Part shown: positions 1-6,522 of the stretch, one piece after another
How the letters are laid out: every line of letters starts with the position of its first letter
Numbering within the stretch: position 1 is the stretch's first letter
Assembly (NCBI GenBank): GCA_036563805.1
Contig: DATCLS010000062.1
Span: 1 to 64,000, forward strand
Length of the DNA: 64,000 nt
From: DATCLS01 sp036563805
GTDB lineage: Bacteria > Actinomycetota > Acidimicrobiia > Acidimicrobiales > VFJN01
Reading direction: 5' to 3'
Notes under the pieces: generated by a model
Seen by the model: the letters and a program-made list of their open reading frames with translations, nothing else
Databases searched by the model: none
What the model was told of the DNA's origin: nothing
Program-made: the position numbers and the translations under genes

Positions 1-331
1 CCCTAAGTCAACGCGTCTAGCGGTCCTGTACGCCCCGAGAACGCCCGAACGGCGGGCTCGGCACCTCTACCCTCACGAGGGCCTACAAGGCCGCCAGGAC
101 GCTACTGAGCGGCCCGGTCGACGGCCCCCAGCGGCCTCGCACCGCCCCTCGGATCGTCCCACGGCACGACTGTCGGACCGAGGCCCCTCACGGGTCGCCG
201 GACCCCAGTCGCCTAGCGAGCGGCGCCGGAACGCGGGGACGACGCGGGGACGCGTGGCAAGGCTCACGCCGCTCTGCGTCCGCTACCAGGGTCTTCCCCA
301 GGATGACGGCGGGGCCTCCGGAGCCGTGTGC
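1..331. other. ORF-free stretch upstream of a tRNA-like 3' end
   Basis: No credible protein-coding frame is visible. The sequence is rich in short GC hairpins, for example CCGAG paired with CTCGG near 36-62 and GGCC-TACAA-GGCC near 88-100. It lies directly upstream of the T-arm at 332-348, so it could be the body of a structured RNA such as tmRNA. However, neither a tmRNA tag nor a 5' acceptor strand can be recognised, and the left end is cut by the window. Confidence 0.3.
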
Positions 332-356
332 GCAGGTTCGAGTCCTGCCGAGGGCG
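332..356 (+). tRNA. 3' end of a tRNA-like gene (T-arm and acceptor strand only)
   Basis: A perfect T-arm is visible: stem GCAGG (332-336), loop TTCGAGT (337-343), stem CCTGC (344-348). It is followed by a seven-base acceptor-type strand CGAGGGC. The sequence before it (GGCC-TCCG-GAGCC then GTG) resembles the long variable arm of a Leu or Ser tRNA. No matching 5' acceptor strand, D-arm or anticodon arm was found upstream, so the isotype is unknown and the gene may be partial or rearranged. The 3' part from base 339 is duplicated at 3924, as expected for a tRNA attachment site. Confidence 0.4.
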
Positions 357-412
357 CTCCTCGAAAGCGGCCGTGACCAGGGAAATCCACCCAGGTCACG
401 GCCCTTCGTCGT
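339..412 (+). repeat. Left direct repeat (attL candidate)
   Basis: The 74 bases match 3924-3996 except for one extra A in the hairpin loop and one C/T change. It covers the end of the T-loop, the T-stem 3' strand, the acceptor end and the downstream hairpin. Confidence 0.75.
369..403 (+). terminator. Hairpin after the tRNA-like end
   Basis: A perfect 10-bp stem, GGCCGTGACC pairing with GGTCACGGCC, encloses a 15-base loop. It is followed by a weak T-rich run (411-416), consistent with an intrinsic terminator for the tRNA-like gene. Confidence 0.6.
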
Positions 413-541
413 TTTGACCGGGTTTGCCCCTCTCGACCCGCGGTTGGCCGCCTTCCGTGGGACGACCGTGGGACGTGCCGTCATCAGAGGTGGCCGACCC
501 GCGCGTGACACCGGCCTGGCGGGTTCGACAAGGAGGTAGCT

Positions 542-649
542 GTGCTGATCGCGCCGAGCGACGAAGCATCGGTCGACCGCGTGGCCATCGAGGAACACCA
601 CACAGAGCGCTGCTTCGTCACGCCCAAGCGCGCTGCCTACGATGTCTGA
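542..649 (+). CDS. 35-residue small protein translationally coupled to the deformylase
   Basis: A GTG start at 542 lies five bases after a perfect AAGGAGG ribosome binding site (530-536), the best ribosome site in this part of the window. The frame encodes 35 residues ending at TGA 647-649 and overlaps the deformylase start at 642 by eight bases. The product is charged, with paired histidines and one cysteine, and has no signal peptide or family that I recognise. The deformylase itself lacks a clear ribosome site, so the small ORF may serve mainly to couple its translation. It could also be a remnant of a longer gene. Confidence 0.5.
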   Translation: MLIAPSDEASVDRVAIEEHHTERCFVTPKRAAYDV

Positions 650-1250
650 AAGCGAGCAGGGCTCGCCCCGCGAGACGATGGCCGCGCTGGGCATCATCCA
701 GGCGGGCGACCCGATCCTCCGCCAAGTGACCCGACGGTTCGAGCTGCCGGACGAGGCTGAGGACGCCCGTCGGGTCATTGCCGAGCTGACTACGGCAATC
801 GAGCGCATCGAGAAGGTCCACACCTTCGCCAAGGGAGTCGGCATCGCCGCACCGCAGATCGGCATCAACCGTTCTGCCGCGCTCGTCCGTACACCCGACC
901 GCGAAGCCATCACCTTGCTCAACCCTCGGGTCATCGAAGGGAACGCCGGCGACGAGCACGACGAGCAGTACGAGGGCTGTCTGAGCTTCTTCGCTGTGCG
1001 GGGGCTCGTGCCCCGCTCCCTCACCATCCACGTCGAGCACCAGGACCTGGATGGCCGGCATCGGATCTCGGTCTTCGAACGCGGCGTCGCCCGCCTCGTG
1101 GCCCACGAGCTCGACCACCTAGTCGGGGTGCTGTATACAGACCGCATGCGACCCGGCGTCGAGCCGATTCCGGTGTCCGAGTACACAGGCAGCGGGCAGC
1201 GCTGGCACTACAAGGCCGATCGTTCGTCCTGGCCGATGGCGCCGCCCTGA
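642..1250 (+). CDS. def: Peptide deformylase
   Basis: The 202-residue product removes the N-formyl group from nascent proteins using an active-site metal. All three family motifs are present in order: GVGIAAPQ (65-72), EGCLS (111-115) with the metal-binding cysteine, and HELDH (155-159) with the two histidines and catalytic glutamate. The C-terminal tail (about 170-202) is longer than in minimal bacterial enzymes. The ATG at 642 overlaps the preceding small ORF; ATG 678 is an alternative start. Because it sits inside a tRNA-bounded island next to a regulator gene, it is probably an accessory copy rather than the housekeeping gene. An extra deformylase could confer tolerance to deformylase inhibitors, but that is inference. 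Confidence 0.9.
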   Translation: MSESEQGSPRETMAALGIIQAGDPILRQVTRRFELPDEAEDARRVIAELTTAIERIEKVHTFAKGVGIAAPQIGINRSAALVRTPDREAITLLNPRVIEGNAGDEHDEQYEGCLSFFAVRGLVPRSLTIHVEHQDLDGRHRISVFERGVARLVAHELDHLVGVLYTDRMRPGVEPIPVSEYTGSGQRWHYKADRSSWPMAPP

Positions 1251-1270
1251 ACGCTCCCGCTGTGTGCCGA

Positions 1271-1295
1271 GTCGACCGGCCAGCTGCCGGTCGAC
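1271..1295 (+). terminator. Hairpin terminator after def
   Basis: A perfect inverted repeat of GTCGACCGGC and GCCGGTCGAC with a five-base loop lies 20 bases after the def stop. It would tend to separate def from the regulator gene downstream. Confidence 0.5.
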
Positions 1296-1374
1296 TTCCC
1301 CCTGTGAGGCGCTTCTCGTCTCTGTCTGGCCTCTTGGTGGACACCGGCCGATTCCTGGATGGCGCGATGGCAGC

Positions 1375-2616
1375 ATGGAACGAGCAAGGCCGCCAGCACC
1401 GCTGGCGGCACGGGGGCGGAGCTCCAACACTCCTAGCCGGAGGTGGCAGCGGCTGCTTGCTCGGATCATCGGCGGCAGCCCCAGGCGACGAGAGGGATCG
1501 TCTGCTGACGACCTGGCCAGCCTCGGGCTGGACTACGCCCCGTCCGTCCCAGCCGCACTCGACGCGATCGATCGCCTAGGGCGAGCGGACATGGAGCGCA
1601 GAGGCTTCCTCAAGAGCGCCCTGTTCACGGTCGGCGCCGCCATCGCCCCCAGCCGCGATTGGCTCGTGGCCACGATCGAGGACGCCACCGCACCGACTCG
1701 CCGGGCGTCCAGCTCCCAGGTCGACGCCATCCGTCGCACGTTCGGGATCTTCCAGGAGATGGACGTGATGCGCGGCGGAGGCCACGCCCGTCACCAGCTC
1801 GCCGACTACGTGACGACCGTCGTCACCCCGCTACTTCGCGAGAACGATCCGGCCACCGACACCGGCCGGGCTCTCTACGAGGCCGGCGCCGAGCAGCTGT
1901 ACCTGCTCGGCTGGATGGCCTACGACGACGGCCAACACTCGCTCGCCCAGCGCTACCTCGTCCAAGCGCTGCGGCTGGCCCAAGAGGCGCGCTGTCCGGA
2001 GCTCGGCGCCCACGTCCTCGCCGGCCTATCCGATCAAGCGACGCTCACCGGCAACCCGCAGGACGCGCTCCAGCTCGCCCGCGCCGGCCGAGCCGGCCTC
2101 AGGGACACGCGCAGCGAAGCGTGCCTGGCAGACCTGTGGGCCCTACAGGCCCGGGCCGAGGCCGCGCTCGGCGACGCGAAGGCGGCCGCCCGCTCCGTCG
2201 CCCAGTCGGAGCGTCACGCCGCCAACATCAACGTCGAGGACGAACCCGAATGGGCCCGGTTCATCGACCCCGCCTACCTCAACGGCGAGTACGCCCACGC
2301 CTTCCGAGACCTCGGGCGGGCCGACGAGACCGCTGAGTTCGCAGCCCGGTCGGCCGACGAAGCGGCCCGCCAGCATCGGGCCCGCCGCGGTTCCCTCGCC
2401 CATGCCACCCTCGCCCGAGCGGCGCTCGCCGACCACGACCTCGAGGCGGCGGCCGCGGAGGCGACCACAACCGTTAGGCTCGCCGTCGCCGTGCGATCCT
2501 CCCGGTCAGTCGAGGCCGTCGAGGACCTGCGCACCAGGCTCGACGCCCACAAGTCCTCGCCCCCGGTCGCCGACTTCTTCGACCTGGCCGAGGCGCTATT
2601 GCCTGCGGCTTCCTAA
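1375..2616 (+). CDS. TPR-type regulator, N-terminal HTH probably lost to a frameshift
   Basis: From about 1591 the frame encodes a twin-arginine-like segment (MERRGFLKSALF) and a helical TPR-like domain. Both are typical of the C-terminal half of actinomycete XRE-family regulators, which usually sense a ligand or partner through this domain. The expected N-terminal helix-turn-helix is not intact. A fragment reading RWRHG is in one frame near 1404-1420, and its natural continuation PSRRWQRLL is in another frame near 1434, which suggests a frameshift around 1420-1434. The ATG at 1375 is a nominal start only; GTG 1264 is also open. The gene may be a pseudogene or may make a TPR protein without DNA binding. 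Confidence 0.55.
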   Translation: MERARPPAPLAARGRSSNTPSRRWQRLLARIIGGSPRRREGSSADDLASLGLDYAPSVPAALDAIDRLGRADMERRGFLKSALFTVGAAIAPSRDWLVATIEDATAPTRRASSSQVDAIRRTFGIFQEMDVMRGGGHARHQLADYVTTVVTPLLRENDPATDTGRALYEAGAEQLYLLGWMAYDDGQHSLAQRYLVQALRLAQEARCPELGAHVLAGLSDQATLTGNPQDALQLARAGRAGLRDTRSEACLADLWALQARAEAALGDAKAAARSVAQSERHAANINVEDEPEWARFIDPAYLNGEYAHAFRDLGRADETAEFAARSADEAARQHRARRGSLAHATLARAALADHDLEAAAAEATTTVRLAVAVRSSRSVEAVEDLRTRLDAHKSSPPVADFFDLAEALLPAAS

Positions 2617-2697
2617 CGGGGACCGGGTGACCCCGTGCCCGCTTGGGCCGTAGATGCGAGCTGCGGGTACGACGGAACAGGCATCGTGACGCAACTG

Positions 2698-2749
2698 GTC
2701 AACCGAGTTGACTTTTAGCTTCGACCGGATGATAGTCAACCAAGTTGAC
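2698..2749 (+). promoter_or_regulatory. Promoter with twin MarR-type operators
   Basis: Two copies of the palindrome GTCAACCNAGTTGAC occur at 2698-2712 and 2735-2749, with centres 37 bases apart. A near-consensus promoter is embedded between them: TTGACT at 2708-2713, a 17-base spacer, and GATAGT at 2731-2736. The -35 overlaps the first operator and the -10 overlaps the second. A protein bound at either site would block polymerase. The MarR gene of the same operon is the obvious candidate repressor. Confidence 0.75.
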
Positions 2750-2766
2750 CACATGGAGGACGGGCG

Positions 2767-3141
2767 ATGGCAGTGATCCCCGCCAGCGAGGCGACCACCC
2801 ACGAGCTCTTCGGAGTCCGGTTCACGGGCCTGGCCTCGCCAACCGTGGGCTCGACAGAGCTGATGGCCTGGCAGACGGAGATCCCGCCAGGCACGCCCTC
2901 CACGCCCCACCAGGTCACTCGCGAGGAGTTGGTGGTCGTCCTGGCTGGACGGGCCGAGGTGCGATGCGGCGACGACGACGTGACCGAGGCCCGCCCGGGC
3001 GACGTGATCATCGTGCCGCCCGATACCGACTTCGTCCTGACCAACACCGGCACCGAGCCGCTCCGGGTGCTCGCCTGCATGCCAGTCGCTGGCCAGGCGC
3101 GCATCGATGGCGAGGCGCGGACCCTGCCCTGGATGCAGTGA
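2767..3141 (+). CDS. Small cupin-domain protein
   Basis: The 124-residue product is a single conserved beta-barrel cupin. It has the pattern TPHQVTREELVVVLAG, then a PGD turn near residue 78 and a second conserved segment VPPDTDF. The canonical metal ligands are incomplete: one histidine at position 48 and Glu53 and Glu54 are seen, but no second histidine in motif two, so catalysis is uncertain and a ligand-binding role is possible. The ATG follows GGAGG at 2755-2759. It is the first gene of a two-gene operon with the MarR regulator, so the cupin may act on, or sense, the same small molecule. Confidence 0.8.
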   Translation: MAVIPASEATTHELFGVRFTGLASPTVGSTELMAWQTEIPPGTPSTPHQVTREELVVVLAGRAEVRCGDDDVTEARPGDVIIVPPDTDFVLTNTGTEPLRVLACMPVAGQARIDGEARTLPWMQ

Positions 3142-3665
3142 CGCCCTCCGACGCGAGCGCTGCCTCGGGCGGCCGCGCCGAAGACGGCGATGCCGGTGGC
3201 GGGCGCGCGAAGGGCATGCCGCTGGCAAGGTTGTTCGCCATGGCGTTTCGGCAGGTCATCGATGAGCTTCACACCCGGCTGGCCGACCGGGGATGGACGG
3301 CGATGCGCCCGCCATACGGGTTCGTCCTCGTGGCCGCCAGCCATGGGCCGCTCAACGGGGCGGCGATCGCCGACCTGATGGGCATGACCAAGCAGGGGGC
3401 GTCGAAGCTGATCGATGCCATGGAGGCCGACGGCTACGTGCGTCGGGAACCCGGCGGCGCCGGCGACGGCCGATCGAAGCAGGTGGCACTCACCGCCCGG
3501 GGCCGCCGCTTGCTCGACGAGGTGGAAGCCATCTACGCCGACATCGAGGCTGAATGGGCCGACGTGGTGGGCCGCGACCGCGTGGAGGCCATCCGTGACG
3601 ACCTCCTGGCCGTGCTCCGCGCCGCCCACGGCGGCCGCCTGCCACCCATCCGCCCCACCTGGTGA
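3138..3665 (+). CDS. MarR-family transcriptional regulator
   Basis: The 175-residue product has a winged helix-turn-helix spanning roughly residues 65-125. The recognition region reads GMTKQGASKLIDAMEADGYV and a wing of the form RREPGGAGDGRSKQV follows, both typical of MarR dimers. The GTG start at 3138 overlaps the cupin stop in a GTGA junction, showing translational coupling. The two 15-base palindromes before the cupin are likely its operators, giving autoregulation relieved by an unknown ligand. The first 35 residues are Ala/Gly-rich and may not be translated if an internal start is used. Confidence 0.85.
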   Translation: MTPSDASAASGGRAEDGDAGGGRAKGMPLARLFAMAFRQVIDELHTRLADRGWTAMRPPYGFVLVAASHGPLNGAAIADLMGMTKQGASKLIDAMEADGYVRREPGGAGDGRSKQVALTARGRRLLDEVEAIYADIEAEWADVVGRDRVEAIRDDLLAVLRAAHGGRLPPIRPTW

Positions 3666-3923
3666 CCCGAAGCCCGGCCAAGCCTGCCCCGCGGGTCCGG
3701 TGTGGCGATCTGCACGTAGGTGTGATGCGCCTTGCCCGCCCCATGCGCCGTCACATCCGCGGGCTTGCGGATCGTCAGCGCCTCGATCTGGGCGCGCTTG
3801 TCGTCCTCGACACGAAGTCAGCCGGGCGAAGTTCCGCACCAGCCAGGCGTCGGGCGAACTTCGGTGTCCGAGCGCAAGGGCAGCGGGCAGCGCGGCACGA
3901 CGAGCAGACCAGTCACCATGACC
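3666..3923. other. Degenerate sequence between marR and the right repeat
   Basis: No intact gene is seen. The minus strand between about 3690 and 3860 has codon-like sequence reading KAHHTYVQIATPDPRG, interrupted by frameshifts. The plus strand at 3842-3898 is a fragment of a deformylase gene. The stretch looks like compacted debris from earlier insertions and deletions. Confidence 0.5.
3842..3898 (+). pseudogene. Fragment duplicating the deformylase C-terminal coding region
   Basis: About 57 bases align with 1152-1208 inside def, including an unbroken CGGTGTCCGAG block and the block GGCAGCGGGCAGCGC. In frame it encodes PGV, then VSE, then GSGQR, matching the deformylase tail around residues 171-187. 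It is only a remnant. It implies a second deformylase gene once stood at the right end of the element. Confidence 0.65.
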
Positions 3924-3996
3924 CGAGTCCTGCCGAGGGCGCTCCTCGAAAGCGGCCGTGACCAGGGAATCCACCCAGGTCACGGCCTTTCGTCGT
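3924..3996 (+). repeat. Right direct repeat (attR candidate) with hairpin
   Basis: This is the partner of 339-412. The hairpin GGCCGTGACC/GGTCACGGCC lies at 3954-3987 and can also act as terminator for the Rieske gene, whose stop codon on the minus strand begins at 4000 and ends at 3998. Confidence 0.75.
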
Positions 3997-3997
3997 C

Positions 3998-5101
3998 TCA
4001 GGCCCCGGCGGTCGTGCGGGTGACGAGGTCGGCGAGCACCCGGCGCATCTCGACCGTGACCCGGTCGGCCTTGGTGTGGTGCTCGGCGGTCAGCTCGAGC
4101 GGGACGGCCGTGCCGGGGAGCTGCTCGAGGATCCGGCGGTCCTCGTCGAGGATGACCTCGGCGAGCGCCAGCGACTCCTGCGTCGACACCGTCCGCTGGG
4201 CGACCTCGTTGCGCAGGGTGACCGAGAACAGGCGCGAGCGCTCGGCGTCGATCGGCTGGGCGAAGAACGTGAGCACGAGCACCGTCCCGTCGCTGAACTC
4301 GAGTCGCAGGTACACGTGGAACGGCGGCGTGAACCGGAACCGGTTCACCCGGTCGAGCAGGGTGTAGCCGCCGTCCTGGTCGAGGATGTCGTCGAGCTTC
4401 TTGGTCCGATTGCGGACGACGGCCTCGAACCCCCAGTCCGCCCGGGTGACCGCCGCCTCGCCGAGGCGGACGCCGTCGGGGTCGCCGAAGCTGCCCGGGT
4501 GGACGAACGGCACGTGGGTCAGGTCCAGGAAGTTGTCGGCCATCTGGGCAGCCCCGGCCGCCCACACCTGGGGCTCGTGCTCCAGGACCTCGAACCCCGG
4601 GTCGCCGTGCTCGGGGATCTCGGGCAGCGCCGTGACCGGCTCCTCGACCGCGGCCCACACGAGGCCGTACCGCTCGACTACGCATGCGGCCGCCTCGCAC
4701 GACGCCTGGCGCCCGATGGGGACCGACGGGTCCTGCGCCGGGATGCGCACGCAGGTCCCGTCGGCGTCGAAGCGGTAGCCGTGGTAGGGGCACTCGAGGG
4801 AGGCGTCGACGACCCGCCCGGCGCTCAGCGGCATCCCCCGGTGGGGGCACCGGTCCGGGAGGAGCGCCGAGCGCCCGTCCAGTCGGACGAGCGCCCAGTC
4901 CTCCCCCAGGAGCCGGACGGCGACGGGACCGCCGTCCGGCGCCCCGAGGTCGGCCGCCCGGGCGACGGGATGCCAGCAGCGGCGCAGCACCTCCGTGGTG
5001 TTGTCGATGACGGCCCGGCCGCCCCCGCGTCCCCGGGTCGGGGACCCGCCGGCCCGCGCCGCGGGGGCAGCCGCGGGCGCAACCGTGGGCTCAGCCGACA
5101 T
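3998..5101 (-). CDS. Rieske [2Fe-2S] aromatic-ring-type oxygenase, alpha subunit
   Basis: The 367-residue product has an N-terminal Rieske domain with CPHRG and CPYHG (Cys-X-His, 17 residues, Cys-X2-His), starting near residue 75. A C-terminal catalytic domain carries the mononuclear iron motif DNFLDLTHVPFVH. This is the architecture of the pheophorbide-a-oxygenase/vanillate-demethylase branch, which oxidises or demethylates small substrates with electrons from a separate reductase. The ATG at 5101 overlaps the stop of the BMP lipoprotein gene by 11 bases, so the two form an operon; an upstream in-frame start (5203) would overlap it far more. No reductase gene is adjacent. The substrate is unknown. 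Confidence 0.85.
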   Translation of the reverse strand: MSAEPTVAPAAAPAARAGGSPTRGRGGGRAVIDNTTEVLRRCWHPVARAADLGAPDGGPVAVRLLGEDWALVRLDGRSALLPDRCPHRGMPLSAGRVVDASLECPYHGYRFDADGTCVRIPAQDPSVPIGRQASCEAAACVVERYGLVWAAVEEPVTALPEIPEHGDPGFEVLEHEPQVWAAGAAQMADNFLDLTHVPFVHPGSFGDPDGVRLGEAAVTRADWGFEAVVRNRTKKLDDILDQDGGYTLLDRVNRFRFTPPFHVYLRLEFSDGTVLVLTFFAQPIDAERSRLFSVTLRNEVAQRTVSTQESLALAEVILDEDRRILEQLPGTAVPLELTAEHHTKADRVTVEMRRVLADLVTRTTAGA

Positions 5102-6161
5102 CGGAGTCGGGCACCTCGACCTCGCCGGCGAGCGCCTGGGTGCGGAACTCGTCGATGGCGTCCTGGAGGTCGGGGAGGCGCTCCCGGCCCACCGCGCTCG
5201 CATCGGTGACCGCCACGCCGCCCGACTCGAGCGAGAGGATGTCGGTGTAGGGCTGGTCGCCGTCCGACCACTCGCCGGCCCGCAACCGCTCCGCCCAGAT
5301 GGGCAGCAGCGTGGCGTAGTCGGAGTAGTTGGACCCCAGCACCACGTCCGGCGCCGCCGCCTCCGAGAACGTGCCGTTGCCGAAGCACAGCACCTCGGGG
5401 CCCGCCTCCTCGCAGGCCCGGAAGACGCCCGACTGGCCGCCGGAGAGCAGGTTCCAGATGACGTCGACCCCGTCGTCGATCATGATGCCCGCCGCCTCCT
5501 GGCCGAGCTGCGGGTCGTCGAAGTCGCCGGTGTAGACGACGTCGATCTCGGTCCCCGGGGCGTAGTCCTCGACGGCGGCGCGGAAGCCGTCCTCGGTCTG
5601 CCGCTCGAAGTCCTGGCCGGGACCGGAGATGAAGCCCACGCGGTCGGCGCCCGTGCTGGCCGCCGCCGTGCCGGCCAGGAAACCGGCCGAGTAGCCGGAG
5701 TCCTCGAAGTCGGTGAGGTACACCGACGCGTTCGGGGGGTCGCCCTGGACGGGCAGCGAGGTGGCGAACGCCTGGTCGGGGTAGTCGGGCGCGACGGTGG
5801 CGACGGCCGGCACCAGGTCGAACCCGTGGGCGATCACGAGGTCGTAGTCGCCCGACTGCGCCGCCTGACGGACGGCGGACTCCAGGGCGGCGTCGCCGCC
5901 CTCCAGCAGCCGCTCCCGCACCGCCACCTCGATGTCGCCGTCCTCCTCGGCGGCGTGGCGCATGCCGTCGACCATCTCCTGGAAGAAGCCGCCGTCGGTC
6001 GCCGGCCCACCCACGAGCACGATCACGTCGAGGTGATCCTCCCCCGAGCCGCCGTCGTCCGAGCCCGAGCTCCCGCCGTCGCTTCCGCACGCGGCGACCG
6101 CCGCGGCCAGCGCCAGCGCGGGAACGACGCGCACCCACCGATGCCGGCGCCTGCCTGGCAT
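5091..6161 (-). CDS. BMP-family (PnrA-like) substrate-binding lipoprotein
   Basis: The 356-residue product begins with basic residues, a hydrophobic stretch and a lipobox AVAAC with Cys25, then a Ser/Gly/Asp linker. It is therefore a lipid-anchored extracytoplasmic protein. The fold signature is that of BMP-family proteins, which bind nucleosides and related ligands for ABC import: DGGFFQEMVDG near residue 61 and VDVIWNLLSGGQSGVF near 240. No ABC ATPase or permease lies beside it. It is cotranscribed with a Rieske oxygenase and divergent from an adenosine-deaminase-family gene, which suggests purine-like ligands, but this is inference. GTG codons 12-24 bases upstream are alternative starts. 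Confidence 0.8.
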   Translation of the reverse strand: MPGRRRHRWVRVVPALALAAAVAACGSDGGSSGSDDGGSGEDHLDVIVLVGGPATDGGFFQEMVDGMRHAAEEDGDIEVAVRERLLEGGDAALESAVRQAAQSGDYDLVIAHGFDLVPAVATVAPDYPDQAFATSLPVQGDPPNASVYLTDFEDSGYSAGFLAGTAAASTGADRVGFISGPGQDFERQTEDGFRAAVEDYAPGTEIDVVYTGDFDDPQLGQEAAGIMIDDGVDVIWNLLSGGQSGVFRACEEAGPEVLCFGNGTFSEAAAPDVVLGSNYSDYATLLPIWAERLRAGEWSDGDQPYTDILSLESGGVAVTDASAVGRERLPDLQDAIDEFRTQALAGEVEVPDSDVG

Positions 6162-6228
6162 CCCCAGATCGACCACCGTGATCACCTCGCTCGTCGGGCA
6201 CGACCGCCCGGGGACGGCGCACCTTTGT

Positions 6229-6286
6229 CCGGAGACATGTCTGACATGTGCATCCTCCGCCGGGCACATGTCTGACATGTCTCCGG
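6229..6286. promoter_or_regulatory. Paired ACATGTC palindromes within a larger inverted repeat
   Basis: Two identical 15-base palindromes, ACATGTCTGACATGT, lie at 6235-6249 and 6266-6280 with centres 31 bases apart, about three helical turns. They are embedded in 23-base inverted arms (6229-6251 and 6264-6286) that differ at one position. The element sits between the divergent BMP-lipoprotein and deaminase genes and is a strong candidate for binding a dimeric repressor that controls both. No regulator gene is adjacent. Confidence 0.7.
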
Positions 6287-6522
6287 CACGTGAGAGGCCG
6301 GTCACGGGCACCTTGTGGCTAGCTGTCCTCCTCCGCTTCGGACGGCGCCGCGACCCGGGCGATGCACCAGGCCGGGAGCCCGGCGAACCGGGACGGGAGG
6401 CCGTCGCGGCCAGGTCCTTGGCGATCTTTACGGACCCTGACCGCCAACCGGCTGCCAATCTTCGATCAGCTCGGATCGACCCCATACAGGGGCTGGTCGC
6501 CCCCCAGGAGGAGCTCACCCCC

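Larger units (their letters stand above)
339..3996. mobile_element. Small tRNA-bounded genomic island without a visible integrase
   Basis: The segment is flanked by direct repeats at 339-412 and 3924-3996 that differ by one indel and one substitution. Each repeat starts inside a T-loop and runs through the acceptor end and a 10-bp hairpin, the classic layout of tRNA-targeted attL and attR sites. The cargo is a short ORF, a peptide deformylase, a TPR regulator, a cupin and a MarR regulator. The right repeat ends 1 base before the stop of the Rieske gene. No integrase or excisionase is present, so this may be a decayed remnant or an element mobilised in trans. Confidence 0.65.

Noticed and set aside
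1..360. A tmRNA (ssrA) gene ending at the T-arm
   Set aside because: The size and hairpin content fit, but the acceptor strand after the T-arm does not match the usual tmRNA end, no tag-peptide reading frame ending in Ala-Ala is visible, and the 5' half is outside the window.
3690..3860. Integrase or replication-protein fragment on the minus strand
   Set aside because: The translated segment looks protein-like but no diagnostic motif of an integrase (Arg-His-Arg-Tyr) or relaxase is visible.
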